Below, piece by piece: positions 7,072-16,283 of a stretch of DNA of 64,000 nt. How positions within the stretch are numbered: the stretch's first letter is position 1; each line of letters opens with the position of its first letter. Under the pieces are notes generated by a model that was not told the DNA's origin, did no database searches, and saw only the letters and a program-made list of their open reading frames with translations. Origin of the DNA: Spirillospora albida (lineage in GTDB: Bacteria > Actinomycetota > Actinomycetes > Streptosporangiales > Streptosporangiaceae); contig NZ_JOFJ01000016.1 in the NCBI RefSeq assembly GCF_000718255.1, positions 79,639 through 143,638 of the forward strand. The letters run 5' to 3'. The translations under genes and the position numbers were made by a program.

Positions 7072-8352
7072 ATGCGCATTGGGCGACTCGCGGCGGGAAC
7101 CGGCAGCCTGGTCGTGACGTCCGCGCTCGTGCTCGCCCCGGCGGCCTCGGCCGCCCCCGCCGAGCGTCCCCGCGTGGCGCCGACCCCCACTCCGAAGCCG
7201 AAGAAGACGCGCAAGCCGGAGCGGCCGTCGGTCCCGTCCCAGCCCGCGTGCAACAAGCCGAGCGGGCAGCCGGCGTCGGCCATCACCATCGAGCCGTGGG
7301 CGCAGCGGCGGCTGGACTTCGAGCAGGCATGGCGGATCACCCGCGGCAAGGGGGTGACCGTCGCCGTCGTCGACAGCGGCATCACGGCGAGCCACCCGCA
7401 GTTGCGCGGCAAGATCGCGGCGAGCTTCGACGCGACGAGGTCCACCACCGACGACTGCATCGGACACGGCACGCAGGTCGCCGGTATCATCGCCGCGTCC
7501 GACATGCGCGCCCGCAACGTCCCGTTCATCGGTGTCGCTCCGCAGGTCAGGCTGCTGAACGCCAAGTTCGCCGGCGGGCAGAGCACCAACGACACCCTGC
7601 TGCTGCCCCGCGCCATCACCTGGGCCGCCGAACGGGGCGCCGACGTGATCAACGTTTCGGTGGACGCCCCCGACACGCCCGCGCTGCGCACCGCCGTGCG
7701 GTTCGCGCAGCGCCGCGACGCCCTGATCGTCGCGTCCGCCGGGAACGTCGCCGAGGACCAGCGGGGCAAGGAGAGCGCCGCCTACCCGGCGAGCTATCCG
7801 GGGGTGCTGTCCGTCGCCGCCGTGGACGAGGCCGGGACGATCACCGGGTTCTCCAACCTCAAGACGCGCATCGACGTGTCGGCGCCGGGGCAGAACGTCA
7901 TCTCGACCCTCGGCAGCGGCTATGTCGGCGGACTTCAGGGCACCAGTTTCGGCGCCCCCTACGCGGCGGGGGTGGCGGCCCTCGTCCGCGCCCGGCACCC
8001 CAGGCTCACCTACCAGCAGGTCATCAACCGCATCCTGATCACCGCCGAGGGCGGCAACGGCCAGGGCAGCGGACACGGGATGATCAGTCCGCTGCAGGCG
8101 GTGACGGCGCTCGTCGACCCGAACGCGCAGCCCGGCGCGGCGAGCGCCCGGCCGATGAGCGGGGCGGTGCCCATCGCCAAGCCGGAGCCGGTCGACCACC
8201 GCACCCGCGATATCGGCCTCGCCGTCGCGGGCGGCGCCCTCGCGCTCGCCCTGGCCGTCGCGTTCGCCGGGGCGGTCATCCCGGCCGGTCGCCGGCGCGG
8301 CTGGAGGCCGGGACGCGCCGCCCCGCTCGCGAACGACCGCGATCAGCCCTGA
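7072..8352 (+). CDS. mycP: Mycosin 1, type VII secretion-associated subtilisin-like protease
   Basis: 426 aa. Signal peptide (about residues 1-28, ending A-S-A-A), Pro/Lys linker, S8 peptidase domain, and a C-terminal transmembrane helix (about 382-404) with a basic tail. The triad is complete: Asp101 in VAVVDSG, His132 in GHGTQVAG, Ser292 in GTSFGAPYAAG, with oxyanion Asn in SAGN. Mycosins sit at the periplasmic face of ESX systems and are needed for secretion complex stability. ATG 7072 follows AGAGG and gives a proper signal peptide. The 3' end overlaps convergent eccC by ten bases. It is one of two mycosins in the locus. Confidence 0.93.
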   Translation: MRIGRLAAGTGSLVVTSALVLAPAASAAPAERPRVAPTPTPKPKKTRKPERPSVPSQPACNKPSGQPASAITIEPWAQRRLDFEQAWRITRGKGVTVAVVDSGITASHPQLRGKIAASFDATRSTTDDCIGHGTQVAGIIAASDMRARNVPFIGVAPQVRLLNAKFAGGQSTNDTLLLPRAITWAAERGADVINVSVDAPDTPALRTAVRFAQRRDALIVASAGNVAEDQRGKESAAYPASYPGVLSVAAVDEAGTITGFSNLKTRIDVSAPGQNVISTLGSGYVGGLQGTSFGAPYAAGVAALVRARHPRLTYQQVINRILITAEGGNGQGSGHGMISPLQAVTALVDPNAQPGAASARPMSGAVPIAKPEPVDHRTRDIGLAVAGGALALALAVAFAGAVIPAGRRRGWRPGRAAPLANDRDQP

Positions 8353-11300
8353 GGGTCCTCCCCGAAGGCCGTCTGGATGAGGCGCTTGCCCGCGCGGCGG
8401 TCCACATGGGTGCCGCGGCCCGGCGGCAGCAGGCTCGGCCGGACGTCGAACAGGTTCCCCTCGTCCTTGTTGCCCGACATGATCAGCGCCGGGCTGGCCA
8501 TGTCCTTGAGCCGCTGCAGGATCGGGTCGAACATGGCGCGGCCCGCGCCGCCCATCGTCCGTGAGATCACCAGGTGCATGCCGATGTCCCGGGCCTGCGG
8601 CAGCAGCTCGGCGAGCTGAGCCATCGGGTTCCCGGACGGGGTCGCCACCAGGTCGTAGTCGTCCACGACCAGGAACAGCTCCGACCCGCTCCACCACGAC
8701 CTGTTGCGCAGCTGCTCGGGCGTCAGGTCGGACGGCGGAAGCCGGTTGACGAGGGCGCCGTGCACGTCCTTCATCAGCCCGGCCGCCGCCGTGGACGACG
8801 CGGCGAACCCGATGACGTGCTCGCTCTCCGCCGAGTCCAGCAGCGCGCGCCGGTAGTCCAGCATGATGATCCGGGCCTCGGCGGTGGTGTACCGCTCCTT
8901 GATCGACTCGACGATGATCCGCAGCAGGTTCGACTTGCCGCACTCGTTGTCGCCGAGGACGACGAAGTGCGGGTCGTTGTCGAAGTCCAGCAGGACGGGG
9001 GACAGGGTGTCCTCGTCGATGCCGATCGGGATCCGCTTGCCGGTCTCGGTCAGCGACGGCAGCGAGGTGCGGGGCAGCAGATCCGGCAGCATCCGCACCG
9101 GCGGCGCCGACGGGCGGCCCTGCCAGCCGGCCCGCACCGTCTCCACCAGCTGCCGGACGCCGTCGGACAGATCGCCCGCCGAGGTCCGGCCGTCGACGCG
9201 GGGAAGCGCGCCGAGGAAGTGGAGGCCCTCGCGCGTGATGCCGCGGCCGGGCCGGCCCTCCGGCACGTTGAGGGCGAGCTTCCGGTCCATCTCCGACTCG
9301 TACGGGTCACCGAGCTTGAGCTCCAGCTTCGTGCCGAGCAGGTCGCGGATCGTCAGCCGGAACTCCGACCACTTGTTCGTCGCGGCGATCACGTGGATGC
9401 CGTAGCCGAGGCCGCGCGCGGCGAGGTCGGTGACCGTCGCCTCGACCGCCTCGAACTCCTGCCGGACGGTCAGCCAGTTGTCCACGACGAGGAAGACGTC
9501 CCCGAAACCGTCCCCGGCGATCTCCCCTTCGGCGCGCATGCGGCGGTAGGTGCCGATCGAGTCGATGCCCCGCTCGGTGAAGAACCGCTCCCGCGACTCC
9601 AGCAGGCCGGACACCTCAGCCACCGTGCGGCGGACCCGGTCGGGGTCGAGCCGGCTCGCGACACCGCCGATGTGCGGCAGCTCGGCCAGCGGCGCCAGCG
9701 AGCCGCCGCCGAAGTCGAGGCAGTAGAACTGCACCTCCTGAGGGGTGTGCATCAGAGCCAGCGACAGGACGATCGTGCGCAGCAGCGTCGACTTGCCGGA
9801 CTGCGGGTTGCCCGCCACCCCGATGTGCCCGGCCGAACCGGACAGGTCCAGCCACATCGGGTCGCGGCGCTGGTCGAAGGGCTTGTCGACGATCCCGGCG
9901 AACGCGTGCAGCCGGCCGCGGCCGTCCCAGCCGGCGGTGGTGAAGCCGAACTCGGGGGTCTGCTGGAGGTTCGGCAGCACCTGGTCGAGTGTCGACGGCT
10001 CCTCCAGCGGCGGCAGCCAGATCTGGTGCGGCGGCGGGCCGTGCCCGGCCAGCTGCTTCACGACCAGGTCGAACAGGCTGATCTGCGGGCCGTCCTCCTC
10101 CTGCCGCCGCTGCCGCTGCCGCTCCTGCTGGTGCATCTGCGGCGCCACGTAGGCGGGCGTGAACGGGACGATCTGCGCCGGCTGCCGCGGTCCGTCCGGC
10201 GTCCGCTGCGGCTGGTCCTCGTCCGGCTTGTACGGCCCGGACACGTAGGCGGCACGGAACCGGGTCATCGTCTCGGTGCCGATCTTCAGGTACCCGTTGC
10301 CGGGCGCCTGCGGCAGTTCGTAGGCGTCGGGCACGCCCAGCACGACCCGGGACTCCGCGGCCGAGAACGTCCGCAGGCCGATCCGGTAGGACAGGTGCGT
10401 GTCCAGGCCGCGCAGCTTCCCCTCCTCCAGCCGCTGCGACGCGAGCAGCAGGTGGACGCCCAGCGAGCGCCCCAGCCGGCCGATCATCACGAACAGCTCC
10501 GCGAAGTCGGGCTTCGCCGACAGCAGCTCGGAGAACTCGTCCAGCACCACGAACAGCGTCGGCATCGGCTTGAGCGGCGCGCCCTGCTCGCGGGCCTTCT
10601 CGTAGTCGCGCAGCGAGGCGTAGTTGCCCGCCGCCCGGAGCCATTCCTGCCGGCGCACCATCTCGCCGTGCAGCGCGTCGTACATGCGGTCGACGAGCGG
10701 CAGCTCGTCCTCCAGGTTCGTGATGATGGCCGACACGTGCTGGAGGCCGTCCATGCCGAGGAACGTCGCACCGCCCTTGAAGTCGACCAGGACGAAGTTC
10801 AGCACCTCCGACGAGTGCGTCATCGCCAGGCCCAGGACGAGCGTCCGCAGCAGCTCCGACTTGCCGGAACCGGTCGCGCCGATGCACAGGCCGTGCGGGC
10901 CGTAGCCGCCCTGCGCCGCCTCCTTGATGTCGAGTTCGATCGGCTGGCCGTCGGCGTCCAGCCCGATCGGCACCCGCAGCCGGTTGCGCGGGGCCCGCGG
11001 CCCCCACGCCTGCCGCGCGTCGATCCGGGCCGGGTCGGGCACGCCGAGGAGCGTCGTCAGCGTCGTCGCCGCCGAGAGCGCGTCCATCTCGGGACCGGAC
11101 GCGGCGCTGGCCCGCAGCGGCGCGAGCTGCCGCGCCAGCCCGTCCGCCTGCGCGTACCCGAACTGGTCGGGACGGCCGAGGGAGCTCGGGACGTCCTTGC
11201 CGGTGCGGTCACGGCGCAGCATCGCCATCTTGCCGGGCGCTACCCGCAGCCGCAGCATCGTGCTGTCGGCGGTCGGCGCGACCTGCCCGGTCAGGTCGAT

Positions 11301-12323
11301 CACGCAGACGCCCTGGATGCCGTCCGATCCGATCTGGGAGTCGGGGGTGACGGCACCGCCGTCCACGATCACCACGTGGTAGGGCAGGTCGTCCTGCTGC
11401 AGGCCGGGCCTGAACCTCGAACGGTCCTTCACCTCGTTGCCGAGCATCCGCTCCAGCTCGGAGAGACCGCCCGCCATCAGGCGCACCGGGCCCGCCGCGT
11501 CCGTCACCGTCGGGTGCATCGCGTGCGGCAGCCACTTCACGAAGTCCCAGTGCGGCATCGCCTCCGCCGACGCGCACACGCTGACGCGCAGGTCGTCCGG
11601 CGAGTGGAACGAGCAGAGCTGCGCCACCATCGAGCGGACCATGCCGCGCACCGCGTCCGGGTCGCCCATCGGCAGGATCCGCGCGAACGACGGCATCGAC
11701 ACCGCCACCGGCAGGTTCGGCACGGTCGAGTGCGCCCGGACGAACCGGCGCAGCGCGCCCGCCGTCATCGGCTCCAGATCCTCCACCGGCCGGGTCTCCG
11801 GCGGGATCAGCTGGACGGCGAGCTTCTGCGGCCCGGTGCCGATCCGCACGTTCCCGAAGTCGGCGTCGGTGGGCCGGCGCTCCCAGATGCGCGCGCTCAT
11901 CACCAGGGACCAGAGCGAGTCCGGCGGCGGGCTGTTCCACTCCAGCGCCTCGCGCTGCTGCTCGGCGGCCCGCCGCACCTTGCGGCGCGCCTGCGACAGG
12001 TAGCGGAAGTAGTCGCGGCGCGCCCCGTTCAGCTTGAACTTGCGCTCCCCCGAGCCCCGCGCCAGCTGCCCGATCATCATGCCGCCCATGGCCAGCGCCA
12101 TGCCGCCACTGCTGATCATCATGAGCGGGCTGCGGGTGCCGCCGCCGAGGAACATCAGCCCCATCATGAGCGGCATCACGGCCATCGGCAGGTACATGAG
12201 CACGTTCTGCAGGCCGCCGCTCTGCTGCTCCGGGATCTCCGGCGGGGACTCCAGCAGCAGCTCGCCCTTGGGGGTCGGGGGCGGCTTGCGGCGTTCCTTG
12301 CGCCGGACGAGGATCGTGCTCAC
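8343..12323 (-). CDS. eccC: EccC, FtsK/SpoIIIE-type ATPase of the type VII secretion system
   Basis: 1326 aa, single-chain EccC (Ca and Cb fused). Two hydrophobic segments near residues 40-62 and 66-90 are followed by a DUF domain and three ATPase domains. The Walker A motifs are GATGSGKSELL (about residue 480), GNPQSGKSTLL (about 836) and GDNECGKSNLL (about 1122). The Walker B motifs are VVLDEFSELL, VFLVVDNW and LFLVVDDYD. The last two depart from the canonical DE, as in the regulatory ATPases of known EccC proteins. It recognises and translocates WXG100 substrates. It is transcribed divergently from eccD-eccB across a 169-base gap. Start is GTG 12323 after GAGG. Confidence 0.97.
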   Translation of the reverse strand: MSTILVRRKERRKPPPTPKGELLLESPPEIPEQQSGGLQNVLMYLPMAVMPLMMGLMFLGGGTRSPLMMISSGGMALAMGGMMIGQLARGSGERKFKLNGARRDYFRYLSQARRKVRRAAEQQREALEWNSPPPDSLWSLVMSARIWERRPTDADFGNVRIGTGPQKLAVQLIPPETRPVEDLEPMTAGALRRFVRAHSTVPNLPVAVSMPSFARILPMGDPDAVRGMVRSMVAQLCSFHSPDDLRVSVCASAEAMPHWDFVKWLPHAMHPTVTDAAGPVRLMAGGLSELERMLGNEVKDRSRFRPGLQQDDLPYHVVIVDGGAVTPDSQIGSDGIQGVCVIDLTGQVAPTADSTMLRLRVAPGKMAMLRRDRTGKDVPSSLGRPDQFGYAQADGLARQLAPLRASAASGPEMDALSAATTLTTLLGVPDPARIDARQAWGPRAPRNRLRVPIGLDADGQPIELDIKEAAQGGYGPHGLCIGATGSGKSELLRTLVLGLAMTHSSEVLNFVLVDFKGGATFLGMDGLQHVSAIITNLEDELPLVDRMYDALHGEMVRRQEWLRAAGNYASLRDYEKAREQGAPLKPMPTLFVVLDEFSELLSAKPDFAELFVMIGRLGRSLGVHLLLASQRLEEGKLRGLDTHLSYRIGLRTFSAAESRVVLGVPDAYELPQAPGNGYLKIGTETMTRFRAAYVSGPYKPDEDQPQRTPDGPRQPAQIVPFTPAYVAPQMHQQERQRQRRQEEDGPQISLFDLVVKQLAGHGPPPHQIWLPPLEEPSTLDQVLPNLQQTPEFGFTTAGWDGRGRLHAFAGIVDKPFDQRRDPMWLDLSGSAGHIGVAGNPQSGKSTLLRTIVLSLALMHTPQEVQFYCLDFGGGSLAPLAELPHIGGVASRLDPDRVRRTVAEVSGLLESRERFFTERGIDSIGTYRRMRAEGEIAGDGFGDVFLVVDNWLTVRQEFEAVEATVTDLAARGLGYGIHVIAATNKWSEFRLTIRDLLGTKLELKLGDPYESEMDRKLALNVPEGRPGRGITREGLHFLGALPRVDGRTSAGDLSDGVRQLVETVRAGWQGRPSAPPVRMLPDLLPRTSLPSLTETGKRIPIGIDEDTLSPVLLDFDNDPHFVVLGDNECGKSNLLRIIVESIKERYTTAEARIIMLDYRRALLDSAESEHVIGFAASSTAAAGLMKDVHGALVNRLPPSDLTPEQLRNRSWWSGSELFLVVDDYDLVATPSGNPMAQLAELLPQARDIGMHLVISRTMGGAGRAMFDPILQRLKDMASPALIMSGNKDEGNLFDVRPSLLPPGRGTHVDRRAGKRLIQTAFGEDPQG

Positions 12324-12492
12324 CTCGCGGGTACCTCCGGGAGCTCGTCCCCGGGCGACCGGGGAACAGGGGGACGGCCGACCCGCGGGATTCTCTTGAT
12401 GTTGAGGTTGATTTAGCCTTGACGGCCGTCACATCCTAAGCTGCGCGTCGATCGGATCCATGCCTGATCTGACCTGAAGGACGGGAGCTCCC

Positions 12493-13893
12493 GTGAATTC
12501 GCCCGCCACGACCGAACTGTGCAGGGTCACCATCGTCGCGCCCAAGCGCCGCGTCGATGTCTCCCTGCCGGCCGACGTACCTCTCGCGCACATGCTCCCC
12601 ACGTTGCTGCGGGCGGCCGGGGAGGACATGGCGGACGCGGGCCTCGCGCATTCCGGCTGGGTGCTGCAGCGCCTGGACGGCGAGCCGTTCGACACGTCCC
12701 AGACCACGACCGCGCTGGGCGTGCGGGACGGCGAGATCCTCTATTTCCGTCCGCGCATGGCGCAACTGCCCGAGATGTCGTTCGACGACGTCGCCGACGT
12801 GATCGCGTCCGGCATCCGGGAGCGCACCGACCGGTGGCGGCCCACCACGACCCGCTCGTTCGGGCTCGGCGCGGGCGCGGGCGCGCTCGTCACCGGGGCC
12901 GCCGTGATCGCCCTGTCCGGACCGCCGTGGATCGTCCCGGCCATCGCCGCCGGGATCGTCGCGCTCCTCACGCTCATCATGGCCGCGGTGCTGTCCCGTG
13001 CCGCCGGTGACTCGGGCGCGGGCGTGATACTCGGCTGGGCGGCGCTTCCGCACGCCTTCCTCGCCGGGCTGGCCGCGCCCGCCCGCGACGGCACCGGCCT
13101 GCCCGACCTCGGCGCCCCGCACCTGCTGGCCGCCTTCGGAGTCACGGCGCTCGCCGCGGTCATCGCCGCGTTCGCCGTCGCGGACGGGCTCCCGGTCTTC
13201 CTCGGCATCGCGTTCGCCGCGTTCGTCGGTGCCGCCTGCGCTGGGGTCGGGTTCGCGTTCGACGATCTGCCCGCCGCGGGTATCGCCGCGGTCGCCGCGG
13301 TCATCGTGATGATGTTCTTCGCCGCCGTGCCGTCGCTGTCGTTCAAGCTGGCGCGGATGCCGCTGCCGCCCGTCCCGAGCAGCGCCGAGGACCTGCGCCG
13401 CGACACCGAGACGGTGGACGGCCGGGAGGTGCTCACCCGCACCGCGGCCGCCGACCGGTTCTCCACCGGGCTGATCGCGGCGATCGCGCTGGTCGCCGCG
13501 GGGGCGATGCTCTTCCTGTTCGACTCCGGCGGCTGGACGGGCCCCACGACCACGGCGGTCATGTCGCTGTCGCTGCTGCTGCGCGCCCGGATCTTCAAGG
13601 GCGTCGCGCAGCGCTCCTGGATGCTGGTCGTCGGGCTGTTCGGCCTCGTGCTCACCACGATCGGACTGGCCGCGCACGGGAGCCAGGTGCTGGCGCTCGC
13701 CGCCGCGCTCGTACCGCTGCTCCTGCTCGCCGGGATCGTCGTCGGCGTGACGCTGTGGCTCCCGGACCACCGTCCCACCCCGGTCTGGGGCCGGTGGGGG
13801 GACATCCTCGACATGATGGTGATGATCTCGCTGATCCCGCTCGCGCTCGCGGTGCTCGACGTGTACTCCCGCGTCCGCGGGCTGGCCGGGTGA
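12493..13893 (+). CDS. eccD: EccD, type VII secretion channel protein
   Basis: 466 aa. An N-terminal ubiquitin-like domain (about residues 8-90; VTIVAPKRRVDVSLPADVPL) precedes eleven or so hydrophobic segments from about residue 118 to the end. The family forms the membrane pore vestibule of ESX complexes. Start GTG 12493 follows GGACGGGAG. The upstream gap (12324-12492) is shared with divergent eccC; it is AT-richer (around 12395-12440) and presumably holds both promoters, but I could not define a convincing -35/-10 pair. eccB follows after seven bases, so the two are co-transcribed. Confidence 0.95.
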   Translation: MNSPATTELCRVTIVAPKRRVDVSLPADVPLAHMLPTLLRAAGEDMADAGLAHSGWVLQRLDGEPFDTSQTTTALGVRDGEILYFRPRMAQLPEMSFDDVADVIASGIRERTDRWRPTTTRSFGLGAGAGALVTGAAVIALSGPPWIVPAIAAGIVALLTLIMAAVLSRAAGDSGAGVILGWAALPHAFLAGLAAPARDGTGLPDLGAPHLLAAFGVTALAAVIAAFAVADGLPVFLGIAFAAFVGAACAGVGFAFDDLPAAGIAAVAAVIVMMFFAAVPSLSFKLARMPLPPVPSSAEDLRRDTETVDGREVLTRTAAADRFSTGLIAAIALVAAGAMLFLFDSGGWTGPTTTAVMSLSLLLRARIFKGVAQRSWMLVVGLFGLVLTTIGLAAHGSQVLALAAALVPLLLLAGIVVGVTLWLPDHRPTPVWGRWGDILDMMVMISLIPLALAVLDVYSRVRGLAG

Positions 13894-13900
13894 CGCGCTG

Positions 13901-15343
13901 ATGCAGAACCGGCGGGATCTCTACCAGGCGCATCGCCTGATGACGCAGCGGGTCGGGCTGGCACTGCTGCAGGGCGAGCCCGACATCGCCGAATCGCCGA
14001 TGCGGCGGCTGTCGGTCGGGGCGTTCGCCGGCCTCATGGTCGGGCTGCTGATCGTCGCGGTGTTCGGCATCTGGGGGATCCTGTCCCCGGGCGGCGCCAA
14101 GGGTTTGGACAAGCCCGGCAAGCTCCTCATCGAGAAGGAGACCGGGACCAAGTACATCTACGACGCGAACACCAAGAAGATGTTCCCGGTCGCGAACTAC
14201 GCGTCCGCGCTGCTGGCCCTCGACTCCGACAGCGCGCCGGAGCGGCGGAGCGTCTCCCGCAAGTCGCTGGCCAAGTTCGAGCGCGGCGCGATGATCGGCA
14301 TTCCGGGCGCACCGGACTCCCTGCCCGCCGACGATCAGCTGATCCGCGGGCCATGGTCGGTATGCACCCGCGAGGCCGCGGGGCCGACCGGTGTGAAGCG
14401 CCAGATCACCGCCCTCGCGGCCGGTCAGAAGGTCGGCGGGCGGCGGCTCGCCGACACCGAGGCCATCGTCGTCCAGACCGGCGGCACCCCCTGGGTGGTC
14501 TGGAAGGACCACCGCATGCAGCTGACCGTCCCGGCGGACCAGGTTCCGGCGCTGACGGGCGGCCCCGGCGCCGCCGAGGTCCCGGCGACATGGCTGAACG
14601 CGATCCCCGCCGCGGGCAACTTCGGCTCGCCGAACGTGCCCGACCGCGGCAGGGCGGTACCGGGCCCCCGGGGCGGGACCGCCCGCGTCGGCCAGGTGTT
14701 CAAGGCCGACACCGGAGCCGGTGGGCAGGCGCTCTGGTACGTGATGCTGGCCGACGGACTCTCCCAGATCAACGAGACGCAGGCGCAGCTCCTGCTCCGC
14801 GACGTCGCCACAGCCACCGCGTATCCGGGTGAGCAGGCCCGGCCGCTGCCCACGGACGTCCCGTCCGCGCAGCAGCGGGCCTCCCGGACGCGGCTGCTGG
14901 ACAACAGCCTGCCGCCGAAACTGCCCGCGTTCGTCTCCTGGGAGCCCGTCCGGCCGCTGTGCTCGGTGTTCCCTGTCGGGTCCGCCGCCGCGCAGTTGAC
15001 GGTGGGCGGCAGGCTCCCGGCACCGTCCGCGGGAGTCCTCGGCTCGGGAAGCGCCGGCTCGTCCGGCAGCGTCGACCAGATGGTGCTGCCGCCCGGCGGC
15101 GCGGCCCTGATGAGCCTGGTGCCCGCCGGCGGCGACACCGCCCAGGGCGGTTCGGGATCGCTGTCACTGGTCAACGACCAGGGGATCCGGTTCGCCCTGC
15201 CGTCCGCCGAGGTGGCCAAGAAACTCGGCTACGACGCTGGAAAGGCCGCCCCCGTCCCTTCCAGCGTGATCCACCTCATCCCGCAGGGTCCGGCTCTGGA
15301 CCCCGCCCTTGCACGCAAGCCGGTTTCCATACCACGGACATAG
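13901..15343 (+). CDS. eccB: EccB, type VII secretion periplasmic assembly protein
   Basis: 480 aa, the usual family length. It begins with the signature Q-x-R-x-D-L-Y-Q-A-H-R-L-x-x-Q-R. One transmembrane helix at about residues 38-61 is followed by the periplasmic repeat domain (GTKYIYDANTKKMFPVANYA). A conserved C-terminal region has P-P-G-x-A near residues 398-402 and a late LVNDQGIRFALPS motif. EccB proteins hold the periplasmic face of the complex together. It lies seven bases after eccD without its own strong ribosome binding site. The substrate genes follow after a 174-base promoter-containing gap. Confidence 0.95.
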   Translation: MQNRRDLYQAHRLMTQRVGLALLQGEPDIAESPMRRLSVGAFAGLMVGLLIVAVFGIWGILSPGGAKGLDKPGKLLIEKETGTKYIYDANTKKMFPVANYASALLALDSDSAPERRSVSRKSLAKFERGAMIGIPGAPDSLPADDQLIRGPWSVCTREAAGPTGVKRQITALAAGQKVGGRRLADTEAIVVQTGGTPWVVWKDHRMQLTVPADQVPALTGGPGAAEVPATWLNAIPAAGNFGSPNVPDRGRAVPGPRGGTARVGQVFKADTGAGGQALWYVMLADGLSQINETQAQLLLRDVATATAYPGEQARPLPTDVPSAQQRASRTRLLDNSLPPKLPAFVSWEPVRPLCSVFPVGSAAAQLTVGGRLPAPSAGVLGSGSAGSSGSVDQMVLPPGGAALMSLVPAGGDTAQGGSGSLSLVNDQGIRFALPSAEVAKKLGYDAGKAAPVPSSVIHLIPQGPALDPALARKPVSIPRT

Positions 15344-15382
15344 TGATCGTGGTATACATCACAGGAACGTGACTGTCATCAT

Positions 15383-15410
15383 TTGCGTCGACATAGACGC
15401 ACAGTAAGAC
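15383..15410 (+). promoter_or_regulatory. Candidate esx promoter with inverted repeat in its spacer
   Basis: TTGCGT (15383-15388) and TAAGAC (15405-15410) are separated by 16 bases, in an AT-richer gap before the WXG100 genes. An inverted repeat TGCGTC-GACATA-GACGCA (15384-15401) lies across the -35 and spacer and could be an operator. A second possible -10, TAAGAT, lies at 15412. Confidence 0.35.
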
Positions 15411-15517
15411 CTAAGATCAAGGCTATTTCGTGTCGTCAGGAGTGCTCCCCGGCCGGCCGACAGCGGGCCGCCCCTTCTCTCCTGGGGCGCGACCAGAATC
15501 GCTACGGAGGTGACACT

Positions 15518-15838
15518 GTGGGGGACCAGTCCGCAGTCGACAGAGCCGCAATGCAGCAGGCCGCGACCCGCATCGAGGACTCCGCGGGCATCGTCAAGGG
15601 CCTGCAGAGCAAGCTCGAAGGCCACAAGTCCCAGCTCATGTCCGGCTGGGCCGGTAACGCCGCGGTGTCGTTCGACCGGGTCTTCAACGAGTTCCAGACC
15701 GAGATGAACAAGGTCCGGTCCGCTCTCGAGGGAATGCACCAGAAGCTCGTCCAGACGAAGATCGTCTACGAGAGCAAGGAGCAGGAGCAGCAGGACGCGG
15801 TCAACAAGATCAACCAGCTGCTCAACGGCGCCACCTGA
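15518..15838 (+). CDS. esxB: WXG100 protein, EsxB/CFP-10-like
   Basis: 106 aa, helical hairpin type. The turn carries the WXG motif in SGWAGNAA (about residues 44-51), and after the second helix comes YESKE, fitting the Y-x3-D/E export signal of ESX substrates. Start GTG 15518 follows a strong GGAGG. It pairs with the next gene as the expected heterodimer; both lie directly after eccD-eccB. The longer upstream frame has no support. Whether it is the B or A partner is decided only by order and the YxxxE motif. Confidence 0.92.
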   Translation: MGDQSAVDRAAMQQAATRIEDSAGIVKGLQSKLEGHKSQLMSGWAGNAAVSFDRVFNEFQTEMNKVRSALEGMHQKLVQTKIVYESKEQEQQDAVNKINQLLNGAT

Positions 15839-15882
15839 TCGAGGCCCCCTCCTCCCGCCCCCCGAGATAAAGGACTCCCAAA

Positions 15883-16179
15883 GTGAGCGACAGCTACACC
15901 AAGGCCAATTTCGGCGCGATGCAGCAGGCCCAGGCCGACTTCACCCTGGCCTACCGCGCACTCGTCGACGAGCTCGACGACCTGGAGAAGACCCTCGAGA
16001 GCCAGCTCGCCCAGTGGGAGGGCGGCGCGCAGGGTGCCTACTGGGACGCCAAGCGCCAGTGGGACACGGCCGCGGCCCACATCGGACAGGTGCTGAGCCA
16101 GCTCGGCGTCGTCATCGGCGAGGCCCACAGCAACTACACCGGTGCCGAGCGCGCGAACCTGAACATCTGGTCGGGCTGA
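15883..16179 (+). CDS. esxA: WXG100 protein, EsxA/ESAT-6-like
   Basis: 98 aa, helix-turn-helix type with W-E-G in AQWEGGAQGAYWDAK (about residues 44-58) and a late Y-T-G-A-E that also fits Y-x3-D/E. The GTG start follows AAAGGA with normal spacing. It is the probable dimer partner of the preceding WXG100 protein and a substrate of the EccC-EccD-EccB machine. A 12-base-pair hairpin begins 17 bases after the stop and may reduce read-through into the larger substrate genes. Confidence 0.92.
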   Translation: MSDSYTKANFGAMQQAQADFTLAYRALVDELDDLEKTLESQLAQWEGGAQGAYWDAKRQWDTAAAHIGQVLSQLGVVIGEAHSNYTGAERANLNIWSG

Positions 16180-16196
16180 CCGACCGCGCAGTCCGT

Positions 16197-16230
16197 CCAC
16201 GTCGTGCGGCCCACGGGTCGCACGACGTGG
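16197..16230 (+). terminator. Perfect 12-bp hairpin after the esx pair
   Basis: CCACGTCGTGCG at 16197-16208 pairs perfectly with 16219-16230 around a ten-base loop. No U-tract follows. Its position suggests partial termination or 3'-end protection that makes the two WXG100 messages more abundant than the downstream genes. Confidence 0.6.
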
Positions 16231-16283
16231 CGCGACACGGCCATGCCGGGGACCAGACGTGACGCGCCAGTGAGGGTGAGCGA

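Noticed and set aside
8574..12416. Very long plus-strand ORF (1280 codons) opposite eccC
   Set aside because: Arg/His/Val-rich nonsense composition; it is the antisense shadow of the clearly conserved EccC frame, kept open by high GC.
12324..12492. Definite promoter pair between eccC and eccD
   Set aside because: Several TTGA-type hexamers occur but none is correctly spaced from a good -10; left as an unresolved divergent promoter region.
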